The notes below the pieces were generated by a model. That model had not been told where the DNA came from. It saw nothing but the letters and a program-made list of their open reading frames with translations, and searched no databases. Shown here in pieces: positions 13,778-26,679 of a stretch of 64,000 nt of DNA. A program made the translations under genes and the position numbers. How positions within the stretch are numbered: the stretch's first letter is position 1; every line of letters begins with the position of its first letter. Where the stretch lies: positions 845,999 through 909,998 of the forward strand of contig SCFE01000057.1 in NCBI GenBank assembly GCA_004352715.1, given 5' to 3'. Source of the stretch: Hofstenia miamia (taxonomy: Eukaryota > Xenacoelomorpha > Acoela).

Positions 13778-16700
13778 AATGTGGCTAAACACGAATGCTA
13801 TGTTAATTTTTGCAAAGTTCAATATTATAAGAAACAAAACTAATTTAAAACTTGCTTATGACAGTTGAATGCGTATGTTGCATGTGTAGAACCCTAGTGT
13901 AACTAGAGTTATTACAGAAATAGAGAAAAAAAGTCTAGGATTTTTTCAATGATAATTTATATTTTAGAATTTTACATCATATTTGCTGGATTTCCCTAAT
14001 AAATTCAGTTGGGCTTGCATTCATAATTTTTAAAACATTTCAAAAGACATGTTTCTTTTGGTCTAGCTCCAGAAAAGACATTATATAGGGGCACAAGTTG
14101 AGCGATATCAAATTAATCTTGATCATCTCAACATCGAATTGGAGAATGAAAACAGAGGCATCAAAAAACTATTTACTTTTAGATTTCAAAAATAATACTG
14201 AAACATTTCGTATGAAGAAGTATTCCCTATTTTATGAATTAATACTCAAAAAATAAAGTACACATAAATTTAAAGTTTTCGATATTTTACACTCAAAGTG
14301 AAAAAATAATGGATGTAAGTCCGGTCTAAATTCAGTGTTTAAAAATTATATATAAAACTAAAAAAACTATTGCAAAGACGCGACAATAAATGATTGTGGA
14401 GACAACTTGTTAGCAATGGAGAATACTGTGCCAGAAAAAATATTTAGCTGAATTGACGCTTTCAAACAAACTTTGTCCATAAAAATGCTGCTTTGTGATT
14501 TACTGTGAAAAAGTAAACCAATACGTTTAAATGACATTTTTACTTAGATGCTAAGTGTTTACTTGGATAGTAAGATACTCTCTATGAGTGGTGCGTTTAA
14601 AGATAGGATACAATTCAGCTATATAAAGAATGCAAATGTTGACAGAGTAAGCAAAAACATTACCAACTGACTAACGGAAGCACCAGTGTTGAAAACTTGG
14701 TGGAAAATACACTGGTATCGTTTTTAATTTAAGAAAGGACAATAAAAAAAACCGAGAGAAAAAATTAACCGCTATTGCGCTTTGGGCACAGCATTGCTTC
14801 CACAAACGTGTGTTTAAGATATATTTTTGGATGCATTTACTTAAAGATTTGTATAAAATAGCTCCAATTAAATTTGAAGACGGTTTAAATTTTGTAGAAA
14901 TATGACTGCATTGGTGTTGCGAGGAAGGGTTTGTTTATTTATAAATATCTGCTTATCAAATTGGAAATGTACTGTCAAAAGCACTATGGATAAATTAATA
15001 ATTTCTATGAATCATACAAGATAACAACCTAATTATCATGGACAAAAATGAAGTAAATTATTCCACGTTTTTGTTTGATGATCGCGACACCATGTGCTAC
15101 TAGAAAAGTGTTGAATAAGTGTACCATAAATCACGGAAAGTATAGCAGACTTCATAAATCAATAATTCCCACTATTTACTTTACAAACAGGAAGTAGCAA
15201 GGATATATCTCTTACTTCTGAAAGGCAAACAGGGCTATGAATTCCTGCGAGAGATACACTCCCACTAACAAGATTACTTAGCAGAACCGAAATTTATAAG
15301 AATTATGCACTTAATCAATGAAATGCACACTCTGAAAAAGTTAATGAACACAGCAGGAAATCAAAGGTAAGATTATAGGAAGCCATATCGGAAGGCATCT
15401 AATGCGACGTTGGATTTATAATATTTAAAAAATGTAGATAATTGTGTTGGGATGAGGTATAGACAAGCATCGCATTTACCAAGTATCATATTGAGTCGAG
15501 TACTTGAAAAATTGTTCAAAAGTGCGTATCATCAAGTATTCAGAAAAAACAAGTACTTCAAAAATCTTTTAGGCTGTAACCAACAAGCTAAAGTTTTCAG
15601 TAGTCTGTGGATTTAGTTTAACTCTAAAAATGGTTAAGATGAGTACTGCTTCACCAAAAAAATCTTTCAACTGCTGCTGATGTAGCTGGTAAAGATAAAA
15701 ATGGCAGAATTGCTGCTTGAATTTCAATCTCTAATTTGGCCACTATGGACGAACAAATCCATCACAAGAGCCCAGGATGTCAATTATAAAATTAAATACT
15801 TGCTAATATTTCAGAGAAGTATCACATATCCCATTATTCGAGAATAATACTTCAGTATAAAGCACATGGTAAATACCCTGGTTAGGATGTGACATTTTTG
15901 CAAAAATTAGATAGTTATTAAAGATCTATCTGAAATCTTAACAGTGGCCACAAATGTGAGACTATTGTTACCAAAAATTAATCTATTTACCAATTGTATA
16001 AAGAACTCTAAAATAGTTGTGAACATTTAAAAAATGCTATCAACTTGATGAACAGTGCAGAAGAATAATTAGTTTAAAACCGAGCTGTCCTTGTAAACGC
16101 ATTAGCAGAAGAAAAGAAGTTGTGACACTTAAAAATTAGATAACACTGCTTAGAATTGAAGGCCGAACTGAAAACTTTAAATTACTCATTTAAATTTCCT
16201 TTCATTCACTAACAGAAATTATCAACATCAAAACACACAGTCCAGCTGTAGCTGAACAGAGATTTTCTCTTTTTAATGTGTGATATCTGCTAAATAAACC
16301 TCGCTTGGCGTGCGTTTACTTCGTATATCAGTCAGTCTGGCTGTCAATTGGAAGTAATTTTAAGTAACTGACAATGGTTGACTGATTGATTTCGCTTCTT
16401 TGAATTATAAATTGTGCACAAGAATTGAGAAGAAAAACCATTTTTACGTAGACGCCAAAAAATTACTCATTCCAAAAATTATATCCGAAACAAAATTGAG
16501 AAACAGCTAATTTGAGCTTGAATATAATAGGCATTTCAGAAAATTTCGCCTCTTAAAATATTGTCAGACCAAAAACTATTACGTAATGCATTACGTCAGT
16601 ATTATTTATTACATGAACTAGGTAAGCCTCTCCAAATTTAATGTAAATATAAACGAAGTTTTCTTGCGAACGCTCATTATAGAATTCTAAAGGGAATATA

Positions 16701-19310
16701 CAGTGTTTATAAAATAAATTGGATGCGTGGAATAGGTAGAAATTTTCCACCGAATTCTTTATAATCTTGAAAACAATTGTGTAAAACATAAGGGAAAATT
16801 TATTTTCATTTAGCTTCCTTGCTACATAAAATGAAGTTACCAAAGCTTGGGCCGCATACCGGCTGGTTTGGTTGTTAGATCAAATTTTCAACGTCACTGT
16901 CATTTCGATTATCATAGGACATTTTGAAATAATGTTTATAGTGTGCATTAAGATTTGAATTCTGGAGCCCTGACTAAGAGCAACAACTTCAGGTCACCGC
17001 ACCTCACCGTACATTCTAAGTTGACCATGCAATTTAAAAAATCCAATAACAACTGATAATTCAACTTTCCAATTGGCTATAAATTCAAATACACATCTTA
17101 TCACCTAGAACTGAATGGAGAAATTTATCATAGCACCGCACCGGCCTCTCTGTTTTTTTCAAGAAAATATTGGGGAATTACACTGAAAATATTAGTAACT
17201 GAATAAATAAATTCTTGGAACTATTTTTTAAAATAAAATCTTCTGGACATATTTATGAATATACATATTTGAATATAGGATGGAATTTGCAAAATATTTT
17301 CATTTGCAAATTTATAGAAATGCAAAATGCATGCAGTAGGGAACCTACAGATCTTACAAAGTTTTTAGAGTTGTGGTGATGAAACTAAATTTTCATTTAA
17401 CTAATTTTTTGATATACTTTGATTTTCTAAGTTTGGGTGCTTGTGTTTCAAGATCACTTAGGATACTCCACTGATATTTTTAATTATCTCAGATACTAGA
17501 GATATGGAATTAAAGGAAACAAAAAAGCACTGTGACCCAAAATTTGCTAAATCCTGTAAATTTCAATATAAAAGGGAATGATTAATAGATAACACTAACT
17601 GTATAATACATGTTTTATAAATACATCAACATACATAATAAAGAAATAAAATATGAGTGGTCAATGTAAAAGCCCAAATGTCAATTGTTCACTCCTAATA
17701 TTTAAAAAATAGAATAACAAAAAGTAATCAAGGCAGAATGATGTCTTATGTATTGCGTAGTTTCCCGTTGAAATTACAAGCAGGAGGAGATGACGTAAAT
17801 GAAAATAATCGAATCGCGGACATAATTAACAAGAAAACAAGAATATCGAAACTATATTTAGAGTGGTTTTCAATCTAGAGTTGAAAATGTGCATGAACTT
17901 AATAATTCTTCTATTCTGCATCTCTACGAGAAAAGTGTAGTAGAGAACTAAGCTAGGTAAATGTCAACAGGGGGAGTTCTACTTCGATTTAGGAAAAATG
18001 GCTAAAACAGGGAAAACATGCTCATGCTAACATAACAAAATTTTAATGTACATTAACTAAGGTAAGTCCCTACAGCCTATTCAAAGTCATTCATAAGAAC
18101 TGAACATTCACATTTAACTAAAAATAATGGATTTTAATTCATTACGCCAATTAACTAAAAAGTCACTTATATTAGTGTATTTAGCCGGGTCCAATCGTGC
18201 AAAAAGCTGCTCATGCCCATAAATTTAATATGTAAGAGTGAGTATTGACCTATAGAATAAAGGGTGCTACTTAAAATTTTATTGTAGGAAGCCCATCATG
18301 GTTAATTTATAAAATGGGTTTAACCCTCTGTGTTAATATTATTTTCACCAGATTGCCAGCAGCATAATGAATCAGTCGAACATGTGGATATTGTCTTAAT
18401 AATTTAGAAAATATTTTAGGTTTTAACCGTAATATTGTAAAAGCACAGCACAGTGAACAATTAATAATATTTAGTTACTATATAATTTTTTTCGAAATCA
18501 AGATAGCAGAAATTGCACGATAACTGTAAAACCCACACACAATTGCTTTTAAAATACGTTTATCTAGATAATAAAGATATCACAATAGCTAAGTAAGTAT
18601 TGGGTAAGATCTTTTCTAAAACTGCATTGTTCCATGTGGTTATTAATGGAATTAATGAACTAAATCGCCCTAATTGCGAGCAAGGTGGCTTTTAACAGCT
18701 CTCTGCTAGCGATTTATGATATTAAATGTGTCAAAAAGAAACATTTATCTATAAATACATTAACGTAATAGCTTGTAGCTGTTTTAATGAGTTAATTCAC
18801 TGTTAACACCAATTTAAGATCACTGCCTGATACCTTAAAAATTGCAAGTGTTTAAAAAACATTAAGAAACTCCATATTTTTTGAACACTAAAAAAGGCTA
18901 TTTTGGGAAAAGCAAATAACTAAAATATATATTACTACAAACTAATGATACAAAAAATTTTACTACAAATATATTAAAAAATTTAGTTATACAGTTGATG
19001 TGGATTTATATGTACAATAATCACGTATTTATTCTAATCGTAACGCTTAAAAAAAATTTCTATTAAAAGATGGTCCTTAAATCTTTCGTGAAATATTTGC
19101 AATGGGTTCCCAATTTAAAGTGCAATCCAATTTATTCCTCAATTTTGAAGCACTAGATGTAAACAAATTATTTATTAATTGATAGCAAAAAATACTTATT
19201 TCTTTTAATAATTTAGTATTAAATAATTAATATTGCGCATAATAAATTGTCATTTTATCTAGGTGAGCTCATTGATTCATATTTCGTAATTAAATAATTT
19301 TAAGATCCCA

Positions 19311-19311
<1 letters not shown>

Positions 19312-19341
<30 letters not shown>

Positions 19342-19494
19342 NNNNNNNNNNNNNNNNNNNNNNNNNNNNNNNNNNNNNNNNNNNNNNNNNNNNNNNNNNN
19401 NNNNNNNNNNNNNNNNNNNNNNNNNNNNNNNNNNNNNNNNNNNNNNNNNNNNNNNNNNNNNNNNNNNNNNNNNNNNNNNNNNNNNNNNNNNNNN

Positions 19495-19526
<32 letters not shown>
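19312..19526. repeat. (TA)n array with N gap 19342-19494
   Basis: TA runs of about 30 bases lie on each side of a 153-base gap. The array is about 130 bases from the 3' end of the Penelope-like fragment. Confidence 0.92.
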
Positions 19527-19528
<2 letters not shown>

Positions 19529-19658
19529 TATCAAGTTCTAGAGAGACGCAATGAAAGGGATAGACCGATTTCGTTAATACATCATCAGTACATATATGCA
19601 ATAAAACTAATTATATTTACAGTATACTACATTTACTATGATATGCTTAGTTGTGTAT

Positions 19659-20205
19659 TTAATAATTTATCATTTTTGATTGCTCAATTATTAGTACTTC
19701 TCCTATTTTATAATGTTCTGATCTTAGTCGGATGTAAAAATTTTCTTCTCTTAGTTGATGCTTGTGCATAAAGGTTTTGGATTTTAAGTGCCCATTCAGA
19801 TGTTCCTTAATTCTTGTACCCAGATATCGCTTCGTTTCCCCGACGCATAATTTTTCACAATCATCACATCTATATTTATAAACTAAGGAGGAAATTAAAT
19901 TTTTTGGCATTTGATCTTTTTTTAGCACATAATTGTCGTTTTGTATGATGTCAATATTGGAATGATCTTTGTCCTTTTTTATTTGGTATTCATTATTCTA
20001 ATTTTTTTCTTTAAATTTCTTATTTTGTTTTCTATATAGGGAAGTTTTAAATAAACATCAGTATTGGTTTCATCCATGAACGCCTTAATATTAAGGCGTA
20101 CATGTTTCGGCAATGTTTTTTTTAATAAATGTGCAGTGGCGTCATTTGAAAATAATGCAATTGAATATTTCTTGATCAATTTGTGAGGATAATTGTTACT
20201 CTCTT
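19659..20205 (-). pseudogene. Penelope-like retroelement, 3' fragment with GIY-YIG endonuclease domain
   Basis: The minus strand encodes the C-terminal part of a Penelope-like element. The upstream part (20199-19979) has NNYPHKLIKK, LPKHVRLNIKAF and LPYIENKIRNLKKKI, which resemble the end of the reverse transcriptase and the connector. The downstream part (from about 19990 to the stop at 19659) has VYKYRCDDC, CVGETKRYLGTRIKEHL and IGEVLIIEQ, matching a GIY-YIG nuclease with its Cys-x2-Cys, catalytic Arg region and late Glu; the YIG half reads CVG. The two parts are in different frames, joined at an A-rich run near 19985-20000, so one indel breaks the ORF. The 5' side stops at a (TA)n array, leaving almost none of the reverse transcriptase. 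It is a dead fragment. Confidence 0.85.
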
Positions 20206-20216
20206 AAATGTTTAAN

Positions 20217-20248
<32 letters not shown>
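20217..20248. repeat. (TA)n array at the 5' limit of the Penelope-like fragment
   Basis: A 32-base TA run next to an ambiguous base at 20216. Similarity to the retroelement stops here. Confidence 0.92.
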
Positions 20249-20252
<4 letters not shown>

Positions 20253-22268
20253 CAAAAATGGGTGTTTTGAGGTGAATTAATGTTTTGAATGAAAAAAAAC
20301 AAAAATAATTGAACCCCAACAGGCGCAAATATAAAAGTTCAATTCCAAATGCTTCTATTTACAGCTTCGGAAAGAATATCATCAAAAGATAAATCGCAAT
20401 TAATTTTCATTCCTAGATAATGATTTTGCTTTGTCCAATATAATTACCACTTACTAGAATTTTGATTTCATCTCTTATGCAATTAGCTTTGATTTGGTGG
20501 TTTGAAAATAGAAAAGTGCTAATTTCAGCTTCACACTGTAACTTGTTTCTATTGAAATCGTGAACGATTTTCAATATCGTTTCTTAATTGCCTGGTCCTT
20601 CCAAAATGAATTTTTCCAATCTTTATTGTATAAGTATTATTCGCATTTTGATTAAAAGGTCAATTAGTAATAGTATAATTTCAATAAACTTTTTATAAAG
20701 GCATGACTGAAGCTGATACTTCTAGGCAGATAATTTATAAAGATCTGATAACTTACATTTTTACATAATGAGGAAAATGGACAAAAATCTACAAGAAATT
20801 GCAGTGCATAAATATTTGAAAATTTTAACTATAAAATATGATAAAATATTAGATTAAAAATACTCATATGCATCCAAGATTTTACTACTGATTTCATATT
20901 ATAAGATTTCCTTTCTTTTTTATATGACCTAAAACTAAACTTACCCATATTTTAAAAGGTCCTCTTAAAATCATGCCACAGCCCTAATTGCATGTAACAG
21001 TATCTTATTTTATTTTTACAATATTTGAGGATGAAACCAACTAGGTAGATTTTTCTAAGACATACACTATTCTCTAAAAAATTTCTAATACTTTTGTAGC
21101 TAACCGTATCTGAAATTACTATTTAAAAAAAGTACAACAACCCTTGATATCAAACTGAAAAGCTTGGCAGTGGAAAGAGTTAGTCCTAGCTAACTTACAA
21201 CCCCCGCTATTATGCATAAAAGGTGATATAAACTGTTACAAGTTTTAAAAAAATATTCAATTAAAAATAGGTTAGTCCAGGGCAGTTGATGAAATTAGGC
21301 AATCTATTTTTCCAGTCAAAAGTGAAAAGAAGAAAGACTTGAAATGTTTACATATCATTCAACGGCTAAAGGTAAGTGAGGGTTGATGAATCACCTCATG
21401 CAGGCGTTGCAAGGTATTAAAGGCATTTTTCCGCAGTCGCCAATCTTTTGAAGTTTCATTTGTTTACCCACTGTTTGTCTGCAAAATACAAGTATTTTTA
21501 TTCACAAAATGAGTATATCACAAATTCTATGCGAAAACAATCCCAATGAGATTCGGACCTTTTATCTAAATTTGAATATCCATTTGGCATTGAAAATTCG
21601 GATTGATGGTCATCAAAGAAAATTCACTTAAATGAGACCGTAGAACCCATTGAACTTTTAGCGACATTTAATCGACGAGCATTTACCGCACCGCATAACA
21701 CACAATTTCATTTGTGTCTCTAAAATGGAAAAAACCCACACGACTATCCTAGTTTTGGCTACATCATTCAAACGCCAAAAAATGTAAGCCGAAATTTTTA
21801 TTACCTATGTTTCCGAGAATTTGCTCTGTAGTACTACATAGCTATATAATTTTATATATAATTAAAAAATGAAAACGTTAATTAAAAGCACATAAAAAGA
21901 GTGGAACAACGTAAAGTGGAAGCTGATTTTTATTCCAGAACAATGAACCAAAATCCAATTTTCTTTGATGAGTTACATTATGCGAACTGAGTGCGTAAAT
22001 AATTAAACACTATCAATTGCCGTGCCACTAGCATAAAAAATTAGCAACAAATTTAATGTTTCCAGACAATTTTAACGATTTCTAACTAGATTGACGGGCT
22101 GCAAGCTCAAAACTTCTTAATAGATGGCTATGCACTTAACTAACATAGGTAATAAGATGTGAAGTGAATTCATGGCTCTTGAGCAGAAACAATTTACAAT
22201 CGTTATTTCTTCCCAAATTGAAGCAGAGACAGATTCGATGCGACGAAAAACATCTAATATTTGAAAGC

Positions 22269-22992
22269 CAGAGTAGAGTTGGGTTCGGTTCGGCCGAAGG
22301 TTTGGTTCGATTCGGTTCGGTTCTGGGCACAAAATAAAAGAAAAATCGGGTACGGTTTCGGGTAAGTCCAGTCCATACGTCCTGGGACCAGCTACTTCAA
22401 AGTACCCTAAGAAAGCCTTAATTCAATAATTATTTATTTATTTACTGATGGCGATTGCATGGTAGGTTTATTAGCAGAGGTGCAATTAAAATTAAGAGTT
22501 GATATTAATGCTGGCGCATTCAAAATAACAAAACTTGTGCCGTCCTGCATTTCGGGTAGGATTCAGGTAAGATGCTGTGCATTTTGGGAAATTCGGGTAC
22601 ATTTGTTTTCAGGTACGNTTCGGTTCTGGGTACAAAATCCTAGAAAAATCGGGTACGGTTTCGGGTAAGTCCATACGTCCTGGGAAAATGCCAGCTACTT
22701 CAAAGTGCCCTAAGAAGGCCTTAATTCAATAATTATTTATTTATTTACTGATGGCGATTGCATGGTAGGTTTCTTGACAAACAGGTGTTTATTAGCAGAG
22801 GTGCAATTAAAATTAAGAGTTGATATTAATGCTGGCGCATTCAAAATAACAAAACTTGTGCCGTCCTGCATTTCGGGTAGGATTCAGGTAAGATGCTGTG
22901 CATTTTGGGAAATTCGGGTACATTTGTTTTCAGGTACGTGTGTAAAAAATCGGTTCGGTTTCAGTTCCAAATTCTGTACCCGATTCTAACTG
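22269..22992. mobile_element. hAT-like non-autonomous element with internal tandem duplication
   Basis: The ends are imperfect inverted repeats: CAGAGTAGAGTTGGGTTCGG on the left, and CAGTTAGAATCGGGTAC read inward from the right. GGTTCGG and TCGGGTA motifs are repeated just inside both ends. The middle is a tandem duplication with a period of about 303 bp (aaaaatcggg at 22341 and again at 22644). The second copy carries an 18 bp insertion near 22775-22792. A single N lies at 22618. I could not find a matching 8 bp target duplication, so the class is inferred from the ends and the motif layout. Confidence 0.5.
22320..22940. repeat. Two-copy tandem repeat, period about 303 bp
   Basis: Two adjacent copies share the order gggtacggtttcgggtaagt, the TTATTTATTTA run, gatggcgattgcatggtagg, gtgccgtcctgcatttcggg and ttttcaggtacg. 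The copies differ by a few substitutions and by the 18 bp insertion in the second. The parallel plus-strand frames here are a by-product of the repeat and not a gene. Confidence 0.85.
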
Positions 22993-25259
22993 AGCAGCTC
23001 CATTAATTATAGTAAACATTTCCTGGATGTTTGTAAAAGGTGAACAAGTGCAATTTTAAGCATATTTCAAAATCTAGTAATTAAGTATAAGCATAACACC
23101 ATGGTACAGTTTGTGAATGAGGTTAAAAACCTGTAAATTCCGTCTCATAATGAATAATGATGTACAATTTGAAACACGCGTGGAGCAAAAGGGTTTTAAA
23201 TGGTGCGCTAAAAACTCATAACCAAGTTCGATTTATAACATATATGGATGAAAAATGCTTTAAAGAAAAGGGCAAGTACGTTTTTTCTTTAAAATAAATT
23301 AGAAATGAAAAATTCAATGTCTAAATTAATTTGAAAATTAGCATCGTTTGAAAAAAATAATTATGGCGAACAAATTAACTTAACCTTGAAAAAAATTAAA
23401 CGTGTTAGAATTAAAGTTCACAATCAAAACGCTTTAGCATTTGGAAAAATTTTCCGCAACTTTAATCGAAGCTTAAAAAATGTTGATTGCTCCAGTAAAA
23501 ATCACTAATCCAATCCACGCAAAAGTATCAATCCTGATGCTTTGGAAAATCGTGTTAGTGTTAGATTAAATTTCGACAGAAACGTTTGACATCTTGTTGC
23601 TGCCAAGCATCGGTTATTCCTGAAAGAGCAATCTAAATTTTGAATTTGTTGATAGACGACTTCAATTTCATATGATGAACTTAACAAGTAAATTACTTGC
23701 AGTCAACATATGACGTGAGGCCTGAGTAAATTTGAACATATGTCTTATTCAGACTGTAAACAGGGTAATATTACAAAATTTTGAAACACAGATGTTGTTG
23801 ATTATTAAGAAATATAATTGTTGTGTTAGGTAGCAGTCTGCTTGAAACAGAAGAAATCTGTACATGTACAATAAAATTATACAAATAAGTTTGAATAATA
23901 ATAACGAACTCATAAGTACGAATATAACTCTGGAATTAGTGCAACTGTTTGCAAATCAAGCAATTTAGTCTACTTTGCAAAATAAACTGGTAGATATTTA
24001 CAGTTATTTACCAATATGGCAGAACAGTATGAAATAAAAATACACCCCGCTTGAAGACGAAATTAACATGAATGAGGTACCGTTATATTTATCAATAGGG
24101 GAAACACAGTAACCATGAGCCCTTTTTAAAATTTAGCTCAACATATACATATTTAAAATATGTTTTATTATTATTGTTCTAATGTTAAACATTAATGTGT
24201 ACGGATGCAACACTGAATTAGATAAAATATAGCCATCAACACATAGATCTGAAGAGGGCCATGGTACCCATAAATATTTGAGACTGGGTACTATGACCCC
24301 AACACACGAATTCCATAATGCCCAGTCAGTTTTTCGAATTAAGAATCTGGTTGTAACATTAAGTATATAAAATTTAAGTTTTAGAGCTGTAAAATAGAGA
24401 AATAGTACATTTCTAATGCTTTCATAACACAAGCTACACCTTCTAATGCAATCATTTTCACGTCATAATCAACGACTAAAATGCCTTCGTTCTCACTGTT
24501 CAACAGAAGCAAGTTCGGGCAATTTTTTACAACCTCCCCAGGGTAATGGAATCCGTAGTTGACTATGTCGAAGTAACTGATTGTTTAAGCCCAGTAAGCT
24601 AAGGGACATGATAAACGTCTTACTCATTGTGCAGCACTAGAATGACATTGTGAAATCAGCATATAGTGAGATAATAAGGGCACAAGATATATTAAAGTAA
24701 TAGCTGTAGTAGAAATCTACCAAAGCTTCTAAAATGACATAAATACATATTTTTAAAAAATAATTATGGACGAACATTTACTTAGTCTTGGATATATATC
24801 CATGTACTAAGTCAGTCTGTATAAATAATAGTGTTTTGAAAAATGCAAGGGGCTAAGGAACCCAAAGGTTCATGGTACCTGTGCCTCCCATACATTATGT
24901 CAAAGGAGTCTATTACTGGAATGAAATATTTTATAAAAAAGCGATCATGATATATATTAATAGAGTACTTTGTTTCGAAAGTTAATCAAACTTCCCATTT
25001 CCAAGCTATAAATTGCGCATTACTGCTAGGAGCTTACTGTCCAAAATCAGTGCAGACAGCAATGGACTTGATTGTTTACAGTAAATACATAAATATTAAA
25101 CTTAAACTTGCAATATTGGAGTTATAGCTGAGAGAAGAGATTTATCTATTACCGTTTAGCCTTGATTGTTTGTTGACACATAGCAACTGTTTGAATAAAG
25201 TTTGTTGGGTTCTCATTTCCTGAAATATACAATTTGCACAAAACCAATTCATTTGTTTA

Positions 25260-25605
25260 CACACACACACACACATATATATATATAAATTGATATTCTG
25301 GACAGTTATTTATTATTTGGTAACAAGCAAAATAATAAAAACTTTACATTTTAATTTATATATATATATATANNNNNNNNNNNNNNNNNNNNNNNNNNNN
25401 NNNNNNNNNNNNNNNNNNNNNNNNNNNNNNNNNNNNNNNNNNNNNNNNNNNNNNNNNNNNNNNNNNNNNNNNNNNNNNNNNNNNNNNNNNNNNNNNNNNN
25501 NNNNNNNNNNNNNNNNNNNNNNNNNNNNNNNNNNNNNNNNNNNNNNNNNNNNNNNNNNNNNNNNNNNNNNNNNNNNNNNTATATATATATATATATATAT
25601 ATATA
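25260..25605. repeat. (CA)n and (TA)n tracts with N gap 25373-25579
   Basis: A short CA run (25260-25275) passes into TA. A second TA array (25358-25605) contains a 207-base gap. Confidence 0.9.
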
Positions 25606-25964
25606 ACCGTTTACACTCTGAAACAAATTCTGAGGCATTTCCTAAGTGCTACTACTACAAAAACATCGAATTCATTACATGTTTTGTAGACGATTTTTTA
25701 CTCTACAGAACGGGCAAACTGGATAACTGCTCAAATATTCAATTCAATATGAGATTAATTCATTTTTTAAAGTCCTATGAAATTCATTTGAATTGCTCAT
25801 GAAATCCTCCAGTTAAATGTTTGGGAATTTCGAAGACATAATTGTGCAGTGATCGAACCACAAGGGGTTTGCCTTGCTTAACAGTATTTGTGAAAATAAA
25901 ATTTAAATTAAAAAAAGTAATCTGAATTCAAACAGATATTAAGAAGCCAAAGAAAAAAACTTAC

Positions 25965-26134
25965 CGATGTTGTCTTTTACAATGCTAACATCAGCTTCAG
26001 TGCGATTATTGGGATTCAGTATGTGTTCTACTGATAATTGAATGACACTAGGCCGGTCATTCAGAGGTTTTTTAACAGTAAGTTCTCCTGTATGGTAATC
26101 GACATTAAATTCAGCGAGTGAGGAGGCAAAGTAT
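25965..26134 (-). CDS. Cadherin-repeat protein, internal exon (third visible)
   Basis: The acceptor is the AG at 26136-26135 after a T-rich tract (tattttttgtag); the donor is GTAAGT from 25964. The exon is phase 2 in and phase 1 out, with 56 whole codons. It supplies the core of a cadherin repeat: FNVDYHTGELTV fits the 'F.VD..TGELTV' signature, followed by KKPLND and LSVEHI. The repeat ends VSIVKDNI, not a DxNDN linker, so this junction also lacks a standard calcium site. NRT is a possible glycosylation site. The outgoing G joins CT of the exon at 13735 to give Ala. The phase agrees with direct splicing from 53817, which would skip 27.7 kb of intron. The ATG at 26175 lies in intron sequence. 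Confidence 0.86.
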
Positions 26135-26679
26135 CTACAAAAAATAAATGTTAGCGTAATCCATAGACATCCCATGTTGAGTGGTGAAAACCACCGCGTC
26201 GGGCAATTGAAAAAATAATGCTAGTATATTCCCTCAAACAAATAGCAGGAATAACACAATACATAAAAATGAAGACAACTAGCGGTGGAAAACAAAACTG
26301 CTATCAGCCAATCAGATTAATGACGAAGTAAAGAGGCAGTAGTATAGCTATGAAATGATGTAATGAGAACTAATCACAAAGTTTGAAAGTTTACTCATTA
26401 GAATCTTTTAAGTAAGACAACTAGAATTTGTTATCTCGAAGCTTGTTTATAGGCCATCAATTTGCATTCTAGTGTTAAGTGAGATGAATGTAGCATCACT
26501 TACGTACGAATTAAAATATGTTTTTACAGTAATCTAGATTCCCTTAAAAATTTCGCCTCACTCTGGGTAACTCTCATCCCGTTTGATAGATTTTTATAAT
26601 TTCATTTTAGTAGAACTATTTACATCAATGTTTTTGGACAACACTACCTTTAAAAAAGTGCTTTTTCTATGTACATTAT

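Larger units (their letters stand above)
13736..25964 (-). other. Cadherin gene intron, 12.2 kb
   Basis: This is the phase 1 intron between the last two visible exons. It contains a Penelope-like element remnant (19659-20205), a tandemly duplicated hAT-like element (22269-22992), (TA)n arrays with gaps at 19342-19494 and 25373-25579, and a TA repeat about 22-40 bases before the acceptor of the exon at 13735. The stretch 15440-16330 has fragments suggestive of an old transposon, but nothing I can identify firmly. Confidence 0.65.

Noticed and set aside
15440-16330. Possible old hAT transposase remnant (AVAEQRFSLFNV near 16250 plus, and GAGTCGAGTACTTGA near 15495).
   Set aside because: Only one short similar stretch, frame broken, no defined ends; too weak to annotate.
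16840-17160. Cluster of CACCGCACC / GGTGCGG words with a possible right end CAGAGAGGCCGG.
   Set aside because: No matching left end or target duplication could be found.
24133-24432. 99-codon minus-strand frame.
   Set aside because: No family similarity, no supporting splice sites; frames of this length occur by chance here.
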